Part shown: in pieces, positions 10,698 through 19,855 of the stretch | Position numbering within the stretch: position 1 is the stretch's first letter | How the letters are laid out: each line of letters opens with the position of its first letter | Assembly (NCBI GenBank): GCA_024516035.1 | Contig: CM044955.1 | Coordinates: forward strand, 54,649,257 to 54,713,256 | Direction: 5' to 3' | DNA length: 64,000 nucleotides | Source of the DNA: Bactericera cockerelli | Lineage: Eukaryota > Arthropoda > Insecta > Hemiptera > Triozidae | The notes under the pieces: model-generated | Databases searched by the model: none | What the model was told of the DNA's origin: nothing | The model's input: the letters and a program-made list of their open reading frames with translations, nothing else | Translations under genes and position numbers: made by a program

Positions 10698-10775
10698 ATC
10701 GAGGATCCGGCGTGAACGACAGGCCCACCGCCTTGTTAAAGCGCCGTTAAACCGGAAAAAAAAAAAAAAAAAAAA

Positions 10776-10788
10776 AAGGCTTTAAATC
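10776..10788 (+). repeat. Target-site duplication, right copy, of the full-length LINE
   Basis: AAGGCTTTAAATC directly after the A-tail, identical to 3855-3867. Confidence 0.9.
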
Positions 10789-10961
10789 TGTTTAGGAGTA
10801 ATAAAAACACGAAGCTTTCTGTACCCAGGATGTTATATTAAATGTCAATCACGAGTCAAAGAATCTGCCGGCATTGGGACAATGGTTCTTAGGAGGAATT
10901 GTTTTTAACAAGGTTTAGATTCTTCGGGCTGGGTACGCCATTATTTTCTTTACTTCACTCG

Positions 10962-11716
10962 TCATCAGGTAGAGTGGGGTGGGAATACTGTAAAGGCATG
11001 CGTCCAGGAGTAGATAGCTTCCTGTCACTTTTCCACAAGAGATGTCATCAGGTAGAGTGGGGTGGGAATACTGGAAAGGCATGCGTCCAGGAGTAGATAT
11101 CTTCCCATCACATTTCCACCAGAGATGTCATCAGTTACAGTAGGGTGGGAGCACTGGATAGACATGCGTCCAGGAGTAGATAGCTTCCCATCACTTTTCC
11201 ACCAGAGATGTCATCAGATAGAGTAGAGTGGGAATACTGGAAAGGCACGCGTCCAGGAGTAGATAGCTTCCCATCACTTTTCCAAAAGAGATGTCATCAG
11301 GTAGAGTGGGGTGGGAATACTGGAAAGGCACGCGTCCAGGAGTAGATAGCTTCCCATCACTTTTCCACCAGAGATGTCATCAGGTAGAGTGGGGTGGGAA
11401 TACTGGAAAGGCACGCGTCCAGGAGTAGATAGCTTCCCATCACTTTTCCACCAGAGATGTCATCAGGTAGAGTGGGGTGGGAATACTGGAAAGGCATGAG
11501 TCCAGGAGTAGATATCTTCCCATCACATTTCCACCAGAGATGTCATCAGGTAGAGTGGGGTGGGAATACTGGAGTACTGGAAAGGCATGCGTCCAGGAGT
11601 AGATAGCTCCCCATCACTTTTCCACCAGAGATGTCATCAGGTAGAGTGGGATGGGAGTACTGGAAAGGCATGCGTCCAGGAGTAGATAGCTTCCCATCAC
11701 TTTACCACCAGAGTGG
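10962..11716 (+). repeat. 83-bp satellite array, about 9 copies
   Basis: GTCATCAG recurs at 10962, 11044, 11127, 11210, 11293, 11376, 11459, 11542 and 11633. The period is 83 bp except one 82-bp step and one 91-bp step that contains a small TACTGGAG duplication. Units include GTAGAGTGGGGTGGGAATAC and GTCCAGGAGTAGATAGC. Units are well over 90% alike and GC-richer than the surroundings. The period is not a multiple of three, so this is not coding. Confidence 0.95.
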
Positions 11717-11835
11717 GTTGGGATCTGGAATGATGTTTCGGTTGCTGGGATCTTTGTCAAGTCTTCTTTGACATACATATCTTGGTTGCTGTTAATTTTG
11801 ATGTCGAGAGTTGTGCTGATGATGTTTCTTGTGTT

Positions 11836-11998
11836 ACTATAATTTTTTGTTTGTTTTTTTATTTTTTTGTTTTTTTTTAATTTTTTGTTTTTTTTTTTTT
11901 AATTTTTTGTTTTTTTTTAATTTTTTTTTGTTTTTTTTTTTTAATTTTTTGTTTTTTTTTTAATTTTTTTTTTTTTTTTAATTTTTGTATTTTTTTCA
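11836..11998 (+). repeat. T-rich low-complexity tract (TTTTTTAATTTTTTG)
   Basis: Repeats of T(n)AATTTTTTG. A minus-strand ORF over this region is Lys-rich low complexity and not a gene. At 12115-12156 CATCACTCATCACGTGTAAT is present twice in tandem. Confidence 0.85.
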
Positions 11999-12185
11999 CA
12001 TATACTTTCATGAATTCCTTGTTCCTGAAAATTTTGATTAAGATGTGATGAAGGTTCTTCTTTTGTGTGTGTTTTTTTTTGCATTCTTTACTGTAATTTT
12101 TCCAATCAGTGTAATCATCACTCATCACGTGTAATCATCACTCATCACGTGTAATTTTGAAACTCAGTGTCATTGCCACAAAGAA

Positions 12186-12956
12186 TTTTGAACATCAGCT
12201 AAGAAAATTTTGATCAACACGAAGACTTCAGACTGTAACATCAGCAAGGAGAATTTTGATTAGCATGAAGAATTTGTAATATCAGCAAGGAGAATTTTGA
12301 TCAGCACGAAGAATTTGTAACATCAGCAATTAGAATTTTGAATTTGTAACATCAGCAAGGAGAATTTTGATCAGCACAAAGAATTTTTAACATCAGCAAG
12401 CAGAATTTTAATTTGTAACATCAACAAAGAGAATTTTGATCAGCACGAAGAATTTGTAACATCAGCAAGGAGAATTTTGATTAGCACGAAGAATTTGTAA
12501 CATCAGCAAGGAGAATTTTGAATTTGTAACATCAGCAAGGAGAATTTTGATTAGCACGAAGAATTTGTAACATCAGCAAGGAGAATTTTGATCAGCACGA
12601 AGAATTTGGAATTTGTAACATCAGCAGGGAGAATTTTGATCAGCACGAAGAATTTGTAACACCAGCAAGTAGAATTTTGAATTTGTAACATCAGCAAGCA
12701 GAATTTTGAATTTGTAACATCAGCAAGAAGAATTTTGACTAGCACGAAGAATTTGTAACATCAGCAAGGCGAATTTTGATTAGCACGAACAATTTGGAAT
12801 TTGTAACATCAGCAAGAAGAATTTTGATCAGCACGAAGAATTTGTAACATCAGCAAGGCGAATTTTGATTAGCACGAACAATTTGGAATTTGTAACATCA
12901 GCAAGAAGAATTTTGATCAGCACGAAGAATTTGTAACATCAGCAAGGAGAATTTTG
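12186..12956 (+). repeat. Tandem array with AACATCAGCAAGGAGAATTT units
   Basis: About 20 units of two lengths alternate: a ~41-bp form containing GATCAGCACGAAGAATTTGT and a ~29-bp form without it. Near the right end an 89-bp higher-order unit is repeated (AAGGCG at about 12766 and 12855). The minus-strand ORF encodes a KILLADVTNS-like repeat but is probably incidental. Confidence 0.9.
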
Positions 12957-13400
12957 AAAGTGAGTATCTGCATCACAAGGATTTTGGGTAGTATTTGTGT
13001 AGGTACTAAGATTTAGATTTTGTCCAAAAGAATGTGAATGTTGCACTATAATTTAATATTGGGTGTACTCTGAATTTTGTTGTGTTGTGGTGTTCTTGAT
13101 AGTTTGAATGAAAATATTTTATTTTTTAAATCAAAATTGATTTCTACAAAAGGCCAATTAAAACAAGTAAACATATAATCTGGCCACCATTCAAACAATC
13201 TTTTCTAACAAGATCAAATTCATTATTATTTCTATGTTTTCATTCAATACAGGTAGGTAAACTAGATAATCCTTTACTGGGTAAATTATCATAAAAATGG
13301 TTATTTTGGGTACTTACCTCTTTGGTAAATTTCTTGGATCAGTTCAAGTTGGAGTTTGTGGGATCACAGAGCCCAACTAAAGAACCAGACCTTATTTCGA
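12957..13400. other. Unassigned AT-rich DNA
   Basis: No ORF or repeat is recognised. 13380-13440 may already be the antisense tail of the adjacent SINE. Confidence 0.4.
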
Positions 13401-13575
13401 AAAAATAGACGGGACTTTCAACCTCCATTCGCTGGAAACTCACAAACCAGCTACTGAAATTAACCTCGCCTAGCCTGAGTGAGACCGGGAATAGTTCGAA
13501 TCACGGGGGTTCGAATTTGAATGGTCACCCATCCAAGTCCTAGCCTCGCTGGACGTTGCTTTCACTCCCTTACCT
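13400..13575 (-). mobile_element. 5S-SINE, 5'-truncated copy
   Basis: Antisense to the family defined at 16683-16972. Minus-strand sequence keeps GCAACGTCCAGCGAGG, ACTTGGATGGGTGACC, the body CTCACTCAGGCTAGGCGAGG and GTGAGTTTCCAGCGAATGGA. The first ~45 nt of the 5S head are missing. Confidence 0.75.
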
Positions 13576-13926
13576 GTACATCAATGTCGAGGACACACGT
13601 CTTGCCACTGCTTACAACTGTCTTCACAGCTCCTCGGCTGAAACCAATAAGGTAGAATAATCTTAGGAGGTGTCATAATTTTATGTAAATCAAAATTGGA
13701 ATTTCCATAATTCTGATGTTTTTTTTTTTTAATGTGTGTACATTATTATTTAGTACCTCAACAAATAAGCTGAATTGGAACCAATTGTTCTGATACTCGT
13801 ATATGTATTAATTTTGATGTATGTAATATTTCTGTTCTAAAAAAAGGTTTATTTATACATTATTATTTGATTGCCATTGGCGGCATCGAACGGCGACAGA
13901 TAGAAGAACAGTGTCTTGGTGGAAGA
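13576..13926. other. Unassigned DNA
   Basis: AT-rich, with a T-run at 13721-13732. No gene or assigned repeat. Confidence 0.4.
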
Positions 13927-14591
13927 CTGTACCCAGTATTTTTAACGTCTTGAAAATACACTTGTACCTAAATTGAGTTTGATTTTTTTTTCAACCCGTT
14001 TCCTGGAAACTAGGGCCAAAAAGAAGTAGGTACTGCTTTTACCCGCAATAGTGTTTTACTCCTGTGCCCCTATTTCTCTTCAATCATATTCTCGAACCAA
14101 TTTTACTACGAAAATAATATTGCCATTGTATACATTTTTGTTTCATTCAATACCATTATAATTAATTATTTATTATTATTCTGTACAAGTAAGACTTATA
14201 CAAACAAAAAGTTAAAGTTATTATATATTTTTTGTGATCACCTACGTGATATCACAACTACTCAAACTCGCTTTACTAAATCTACGCTGAATACCGGACT
14301 TGAACCAACGACCTCCAGGTCACAAGTACGCTGCCTTATCGATCAAGTTACTGAGGTCGTTATACAAACAAGTAGATAAGTATTAATATTAAAATAACGA
14401 GAAAAATTTTAAGAAAAAAGAAAAGAAATATATAAACAAAATAAAAATATTTATCTCAATCAAATCGTTGAGAAAGCGAACAGAACAAAACGGCCAAACA
14501 ATCTATAGAAAAATCTCTTTTGCTTTTCCTCCCTTTCAACAAATAAAGACGACAAAGAGAAAATATAGGATAAGAAAAGAAAAAGGGACCA
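13927..14591 (+). repeat. Dispersed repeat R2, copy 2
   Basis: Matches 1258-1932 over its whole length with scattered substitutions and small indels, including the embedded antisense SINE-B. Flanking sequences differ from copy 1. Confidence 0.75.
14224..14368 (-). mobile_element. SINE-B (tRNA-derived), copy 2
   Basis: Minus strand: GACCTCAGTAACTTGATCGA, AAGGCAGCG and B-box-like GGTTCAAGTCC, then a body with GCGAGTTTGAGTAGTTGTG. It keeps the tRNA-like 5' end missing in copy 1. Confidence 0.7.
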
Positions 14592-16616
14592 TATAAAGAA
14601 TTGACCAACATTCAACATCAAAGCCTTCAGTCGAGTGACCCCCTATTCTGTCCAAAATATCTCGTCCTGCCATATCACTTCAAATCTTCCATACACGATA
14701 AAGCAAGCACCATTTACATAATTTTAATAATTTCCAAACAATGAACTTCCAAATGACCGAGTTTTATTCAAATTTTATCCTTTGTCAGTTTTGTTCTTCC
14801 TCCCCAATTTTTTTCCTTGGTCTTTCTCCCTCTCATAGTTTTTTCCCTCCCCTCCCTTGATTTTATTCCCATTTCTTCCTCTCACATTATTTTGTCCCTC
14901 CCTCTCTCATATAAATATTCCCTTATCGTTCCTTTATCATAGTTTTTTCCTCCCTCTCCTTTCCAGTCCTACCATAGTTTTTTCCCTGCCTCATCCATAA
15001 TAACTCCCTCGTCTTTCTCTCACTCATAGTAATTTTTCCCTCTGTCTGCCTTAATAATTATTCCCTCTCACTTGAATCTAATATCCTCATTATTATTCAT
15101 GTTCAAAGCATGCTTCCGAATTCATTTGTAACAATTAGAGAGAAAGAACAGTTTCCAAATGTCATTGTATTCTTCTTCTTTTTAGGATGTTAAATACTTC
15201 CGCTTTCTTCCTCATGAAGAGAGGAAGGTAGCATCGCTTTCGCTTATGAATCCTAAAGTGTAATATAGTATGCAGGCTGTCCAACTAGATGCAAATATTT
15301 TAAGGGTATGTTCAGCGCCCTATGGACTATTATATGAGCTAAACTTGCAGTGGGACGTTCCTATGAATCCCTTCTTTTTTATCGCACCTGGTGTCCGTAT
15401 TCTTTAGCTTATTCCCTACCAAAGTGAGTCCATTCTAATATGCCATAAAGTTCCATGCTATACTGTCCCAAAGATTCCCTCTATACTATAAATGGTTAAA
15501 GTTCCTAAAGGAAAAGAAAGAAGAAGAAGAAGAAGAAGAAAAAAAAGATTCCCTCTTATAATGTCCAAATATTGCCACAGTTTAAAATTTTCCTCAAACG
15601 ATGCTTGAAAATCTCCCTCCTCAAAAAGATTACATCCTATCATACCAGAAAGATTCACTCTCATTTCTTTCCAAAGTCTCATTTTTTGCTTCCCAAATCA
15701 CCCCTCTTATTTCGCACCAAAGACTTCCACTGATTATGACCCAAAATACCTAGAACTCCTATTCCGTACTCCAAATATTTCTAGCTTTACGTCCTTTTAC
15801 TTCCCAAAATGTCCCTTCTCATTTTGTCCCAAATAATAGCTTCTCTTCCGTCCCTTTGCGTCCCAAATCTGTCCCCTACCTCCAACCGTCCTTCAGTAAG
15901 AGTCCTGCCCAGCCCCCCCCCCCTCCACTCAAATCAAATGCATCCTGACCGTTCTAAAAGAGATTTAAAGTTGTCCCTAAGGAAGGGCTTCCACCTGTAC
16001 GGAATACCAAATTTGTATCTCAAACAGGAATTTACAGAGAGAAGAGGAGGAGAAGGATTCTACCGCCGCCGCCGTAAAATTCTATTGAATTCAGTTTAAC
16101 GCCTTGTTTAGATTGGCGATGCTGAAAACAAAAAGAAAGTTCTTTATATTCAAATGAAATGCATATTTAAATATGCTCCTAAATTTTTTTCTCGATTGCA
16201 CAGTGCTTGCTCGGCAAAGCGATTATATTTACAGAACAGCTGTTAAAGTGCCCAGGTATATTCACCATCTCGTATACATTCTGGGCTTTGTGTATTGACG
16301 AATTAAAATAGAGAGGGTTGATGGGTTGATAATTCATAACTAATGCCTGCTAAAGAAAATCATTTAGCTCAAAGCAACTATCCAGGTAGGTTCTGATATT
16401 CATGTCCATCTAACACAACTTCTCATTTTTCTGTTTAAAAATAATTTTACTTAGTACTTAAGTTTTACTAGAGAGAAAAAAGAGATAATTAAAGAGAGAG
16501 AGAGAGAGTAGTTACAATTACAATTCAGCTAACCAAATCATCCATTCTAAATTCCACACCTCGAATCCTCTTCCCTGTTCCTCTGATCCTCATACTAGTC
16601 ACCAAGAAAAGAATTT
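14592..16616. other. Unassigned, pyrimidine-rich DNA
   Basis: 14780-15080 is a diverged CT-rich tract with recurring CATAGTTTTTTCCCTCC. A GAA microsatellite lies at 15517-15545. Open frames (for example 15809-16099) show no recognisable domain, no exon signals and skewed composition. (GA)n lies at 16494-16508. Confidence 0.5.
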
Positions 16617-16682
16617 TGCTGGACGTTGCTTAAGTTCAGTTACATTGTGATAACTGTTTTTTTTTTTTCAAAGGTATGAACT

Positions 16683-16972
16683 AATTGTGATAACTAGCCA
16701 GCGTCGATGGCATGTTGAATACACCGGTTCCCTTCAGAACACCGAAGTTAAGCGACATCCAGCGAGGTTAAGACTTAGATGGGTGACCATTCAAATTCTA
16801 ATTCTCGTGACGCTGGCTTTTCCCGGCCCCACTCAGGCTGACTGAGGTCAATGTGAGCAGCAGGTTTGTGAGTTTCCTGCGAATGGAGGGTAAAACCCCC
16901 GTCGTGATATGACCATGGCAGTTGAAAGCGACGTTAAAACCCCACTTAAAAAAAAAAAAAATTGTGATAACT
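16683..16972 (+). mobile_element. 5S-SINE, full-length copy with target duplication
   Basis: AATTGTGATAACT flanks the element at 16683-16695 and 16960-16972. The head (16697-16817, 121 nt) aligns by eye with eukaryotic 5S rRNA: TTGAATACACCGGTTC, CACCGAAGTTAAGC and GATGGGTGACC (internal control region). Its ends GCCAGCGTC and GACGCTGGC are perfectly complementary, so helix I is preserved. A ~130-nt unrelated body follows, with TCAATGTGAGCAGCAGG, GAATGGAGGGTAAAACCCCC and a terminal GTTGAAAGCGACGTTAAAAC, then an A-tail. It belongs to the SINE3 class by structure. The copy at 40064-40348 differs at about five positions, so the family moved recently. Confidence 0.92.
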
Positions 16973-17239
16973 GTTATATTCAATTAGACATGATATAATG
17001 TGTTTAAAACCGCAGTCCATCACCTGATGAAATCTACACAATACGATATTGTATGGTAAAACAGTAGCACATAACCTCAATCCTGAGGAAGAGGTCGCGA
17101 CAAATGAATAAAAAGAACTCCCAGAGCACTAGATCTAACTATTCCCAACTCTGGTCAGGTTTCTCGATATAAAAGACATATATATGCATCCGATCGACAC
17201 CAATATCAATAACGAACCAGGAACCATAGCCCACACGAT

Positions 17240-17392
17240 GTACATCATCTATTTAACTGCCTTATCAACCGAACCACCCTCACACCTTTAGACTTGTGGA
17301 GAAAAACCAAAAAAGTTGCGGCCTTTCTGGGACTAATTGACATGGAGGAAGATCGAGAGGAAAACTAACTGCCTACAACAACAACAACAACA
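17240..17392 (+). pseudogene. LINE ORF2 C-terminus with (CAA)n 3' end
   Basis: One frame reads HHLFNCLI...LTPLDLWRK...VAAFLGLI and stops at 17366-17368. HLFNC...TPLDLW...AAFLGL is the usual C-terminal ending of R1/Jockey-like LINE ORF2 proteins. The stop is closely followed by CAACAACAACAACAAC, a common 3' terminal repeat of such elements. The 5' part is truncated or too decayed to follow. Confidence 0.6.
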
Positions 17393-17394
17393 GC

Positions 17395-17530
17395 GCTGAT
17401 GCTGTCTCATTGGGGCTCATTTTGGCTGATCGAGATTACTGTGGACAGCTAATTTCTGAGTTTCCAGCGGTTGGAGGGTGAAATTCACTCCTCATATGAT
17501 CTATGTCAGCGTTTAGCAACAACAACAACA
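17395..17530 (+). mobile_element. 5S-SINE tail, decayed
   Basis: GAGTTTCCAGCGGTTGGAGG, then TGAAATTCACTCCTCATATG and CAGCGTTTAGCAACAAC correspond to the body and tail of the 5S-SINE. The head is not visible. It ends in a second short (CAA)n. Confidence 0.45.
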
Positions 17531-17692
17531 AAAACACACCCCGAACTCAATTTCTCAAGATCCTCAATGCTCCCTCTTCAGGAAAACCCTCAAAGGAAGC
17601 AAAGAGGAAAACGCGCGCACCCATTTTCATCGTGAGAGGAAAAGTTCGCCGTGACATATGGGGTGTGTCAGTCGGAACCAAAGTTTTGAAGG
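17531..17692 (+). other. Possible orphan coding exon
   Basis: An open stretch with less AT-rich, codon-like composition encodes a basic peptide containing APSSGKPSKEAKRK and VRGKVRRDIWGVSVGTKVL. It ends at GGAGATG|GTAAGT, a near-perfect splice donor. An acceptor-like TATGTCAG lies upstream at about 17500-17507. No family is recognised and no partner exon was found, so this may be chance or part of an unrecognised repeat. Confidence 0.2.
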
Positions 17693-17730
17693 AGATGGTA
17701 AGTGAACCTTTTATTATTCTTTGGAAATAA

Positions 17731-18330
17731 ATTCAACATGTTTGTGATATTTGTTTTTAATAATTTTCCAACAGTGAACTCTTTTTTTAGCCGTATTGAA
17801 GGAGGAAACTTTTTATTAAAAAAAATAATTTATGTATGGGATTTGATATTTTAATTTATTTTAAAAGTCGTTTAAATTTCATTTTGTTAACATCTGTTGC
17901 GTTTTGGGAAATTGCTTTTTTACATTATGTAATATCCATGTTTTCTATGTAGTATGGTAGGATAAGTACCTACATCATATTTTATACTTCCCTATGTACA
18001 AATGTAAGGTTTTTATCATTGGTAGTTTGTAAATGTGTTGGTTTTGTGATAGAAAAATGATTTTGTAAATAATTATGTTAGAGAATATAATCTACTTAAA
18101 AAAACATGGTTTCATGTTCATGTGGATACATATGTCTTTTGCTTTATATGGAAGAAATTGTTTTCTAAATAATTTATTTTAAATTTGTTGTAAAGAAATT
18201 ACATTTGAAACATTAATTATAATATTAATTTGAATTTTCGATTTAAGTCTGTAAGATCTGAATCATTGGTACTTTACTGTTTTGTGTTAATTGAATGAGC
18301 TTCTAAAAATTATCAGAAGAATGATTACTT
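17731..18330. other. AT-rich unassigned DNA
   Basis: No ORF or structured repeat until the minisatellite that follows. Confidence 0.4.
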
Positions 18331-18900
18331 AAATGTGTTAGACTCGGCTAGAGAAACATTATTTTAAACAACTTATAATATTTATTTACCCTACATTTAA
18401 ATAATAATTTAAACTCGAATTAAATGCACTTCATGTTAGAGAAATACCTTTAAAGTGTGTGTTGAAAAAAAAAATTAAAGTGTGTTAGAGAATTGATTTT
18501 CTAAATATTATACATGTTAGAGAAACAATTTTCTAAACTTGTTGCAGAAATAATTTTCAAGATATGGTAAATAAATGATTCTCTAAAAGTGTTAGAGAAA
18601 TGATTTTCTAAATATGGTAAATGAATGATTATTTAAACATGTTAGACAAATGATTTTCTACAATCATGGTACAGAAATGTTTTCTAATTGTGTTAGGGAA
18701 GTGATTTTCCAATTGTGTCAGAGAAGTGATTTTCTTATTGTGTTAGAAAAATCATTTTCTAAATGTGTCAAAAAAATGTTAATGTGTTACAAAAAATATT
18801 TCCTTAATGTGTTGGGGAAATGCTTTTATAAATGTGTTAGAGAAATCATTTTCTAAGTGTTTTAGTTTGTAAAAGTGTTAGAGAAATGATTTTCGAAATG
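18330..18900 (+). repeat. Diverged minisatellite, GTTAGAGAAATGATTTTCTA units
   Basis: About 18 imperfect units of 22-32 bp share GTGTTAGAGAAATGATTTTC. Divergence and length variation are high. Each unit holds a weak internal palindrome (AGAAA...TTTTCT). Confidence 0.8.
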
Positions 18901-18960
18901 TTTTTCTGGTCCAACATTTTTTTCTTATCTCGTTTTGCTTTTGTATTCAGCAAAATTTAT

Positions 18961-19223
18961 AAATTTACATGTTGAATTTATTCAAAGCATCTGTACTATA
19001 CCTATAATCCTTACAGGTAATAGAAAAAGAAACAGATCTACATTAAAGACAAGATTCTCAGCTTTGAATAAATTCAACATGTAAATTTTATAAATTTACA
19101 TGTCCAGAAATGTTATCAGCTCAATTTTGAAAAAGTGACCGATTGCAATACTATAGTACTATACCTATAATCCTTACAGGTAATAGAAAAAGAAACAGAT
19201 CTAGATTAAAGACAAGATTCTCA
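18961..19223. repeat. Nested direct and inverted repeat block
   Basis: A 28-bp arm at 18961-18988 (ending TTTATTCAAAGC) is exactly inverted at 19061-19088. A 68-bp sequence at 18993-19060 (starting GTACTATACCTATAATCC) recurs directly at 19156-19223 with one mismatch. Function unknown. Confidence 0.85.
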
Positions 19224-19256
19224 TTATAATTTTTTTATACTTATTTGTTTTCACAA

Positions 19257-19380
19257 GGACCCCGAGCATCCAAGTATAGAGTAGAAAAAATCCTGCCTCT
19301 CTGGGAATCGAACCCAGGTCACCATGCGTGCAATGTCTCGCTAGGCATTGCACGCTTTTTCACTCGGCCACGGTGACTAC
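19257..19380 (-). mobile_element. SINE-C (tRNA-derived), copy with altered anticodon arm
   Basis: Minus strand starts GTAGTCACCGTGGCCGAGTG (A-box type TGGCCGAGTG, as in Ser/Leu tRNAs) and carries an exact B-box GGTTCGATTCC. The body has a GCAGGATTTTTTCTACTC-type stretch. GCGTGCAATG and CATTGCACGC form a perfect 10-bp hairpin where the related copy at 35585-35782 has only one of these arms. Confidence 0.75.
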
Positions 19381-19577
19381 TGTTTTTATTATTGTATTGT
19401 TGACCATTGTAATTCTCTCGTGGTGAAAACAACAAATTTAATAATAGTTACATTTATCTGATCTTATGTGTGTGTACAAAATATTCAAGAACTGCAAACT
19501 GTAGAGCTATGACATATGACACAAAGTTTCAGGGCGTTTCATTACGCATCCGTAATAATTTCATGAAAATCGGCTTT

Positions 19578-19850
19578 GTTTGGAACATCCACTAATTTCT
19601 TATTTCATTATAAAAATTTGGAACATCCACTTATTTCCAATTGCATTATGTTAATTTGGAACATCCACTGATTTCTTATTGCATTATCTTAATTTGGAAC
19701 ATTCACTGATTTCCTATTGTATTATGTTAATTTGAAACATCCACTGATTTCCTATTGTATTATGTTAATTTGGAACATCCACTGATTTTCTATTGTATTA
19801 TGTTAATTTGGTGCATCCACTAATTTCCTATTGTATTATGTCAATTTTAA
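19578..19850 (+). repeat. 38-bp tandem repeat, about 7 copies
   Basis: Units contain TTGGAACATCCACTGATTTC followed by CTATTGTATTATGTTAA. Spacing is 38 bp (for example TGGAAC at 19581 and 19619). Units differ at a few positions each. Confidence 0.9.
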
Positions 19851-19855
19851 CTAGG

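Larger units (their letters stand above)
3868..10777 (+). mobile_element. Full-length non-LTR retrotransposon (I/LOA-like LINE)
   Basis: A complete element of about 6.9 kb bounded by a perfect 13-bp target duplication. It starts CATTCTCGTGTTAG and ends with a 3' UTR and an A-tail of about 23 nt (10756-10777). It holds a decayed gag-like ORF1, an inserted inverted-repeat segment, and an open ORF2 with apurinic-type endonuclease, reverse transcriptase and RNase H. An RNase H domain after the RT and a C-terminal CCHC-type motif suggest the I group (I, LOA or R1-like); the exact clade was not tested. The 3' end, GTTAAAGCGCCGTTAAACC (10735-10753), nearly matches the 3' end of the 5S-SINE family. 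Confidence 0.9.

Noticed and set aside
12551..12745. Minus-strand ORF with repeated KILLADVTNS
   Set aside because: It arises from the tandem array; units of mixed length shift the frame elsewhere.
12186..12956. CRISPR-like array of repeats and spacers
   Set aside because: The 'spacers' are themselves repeated variants of the unit, the sequence context is eukaryotic, and no cas genes are present.
16697..16817. Possible functional 5S rRNA gene
   Set aside because: It has many changes from conserved 5S positions, lacks a T-run terminator directly after the head, and is followed by a SINE body, A-tail and target duplication.
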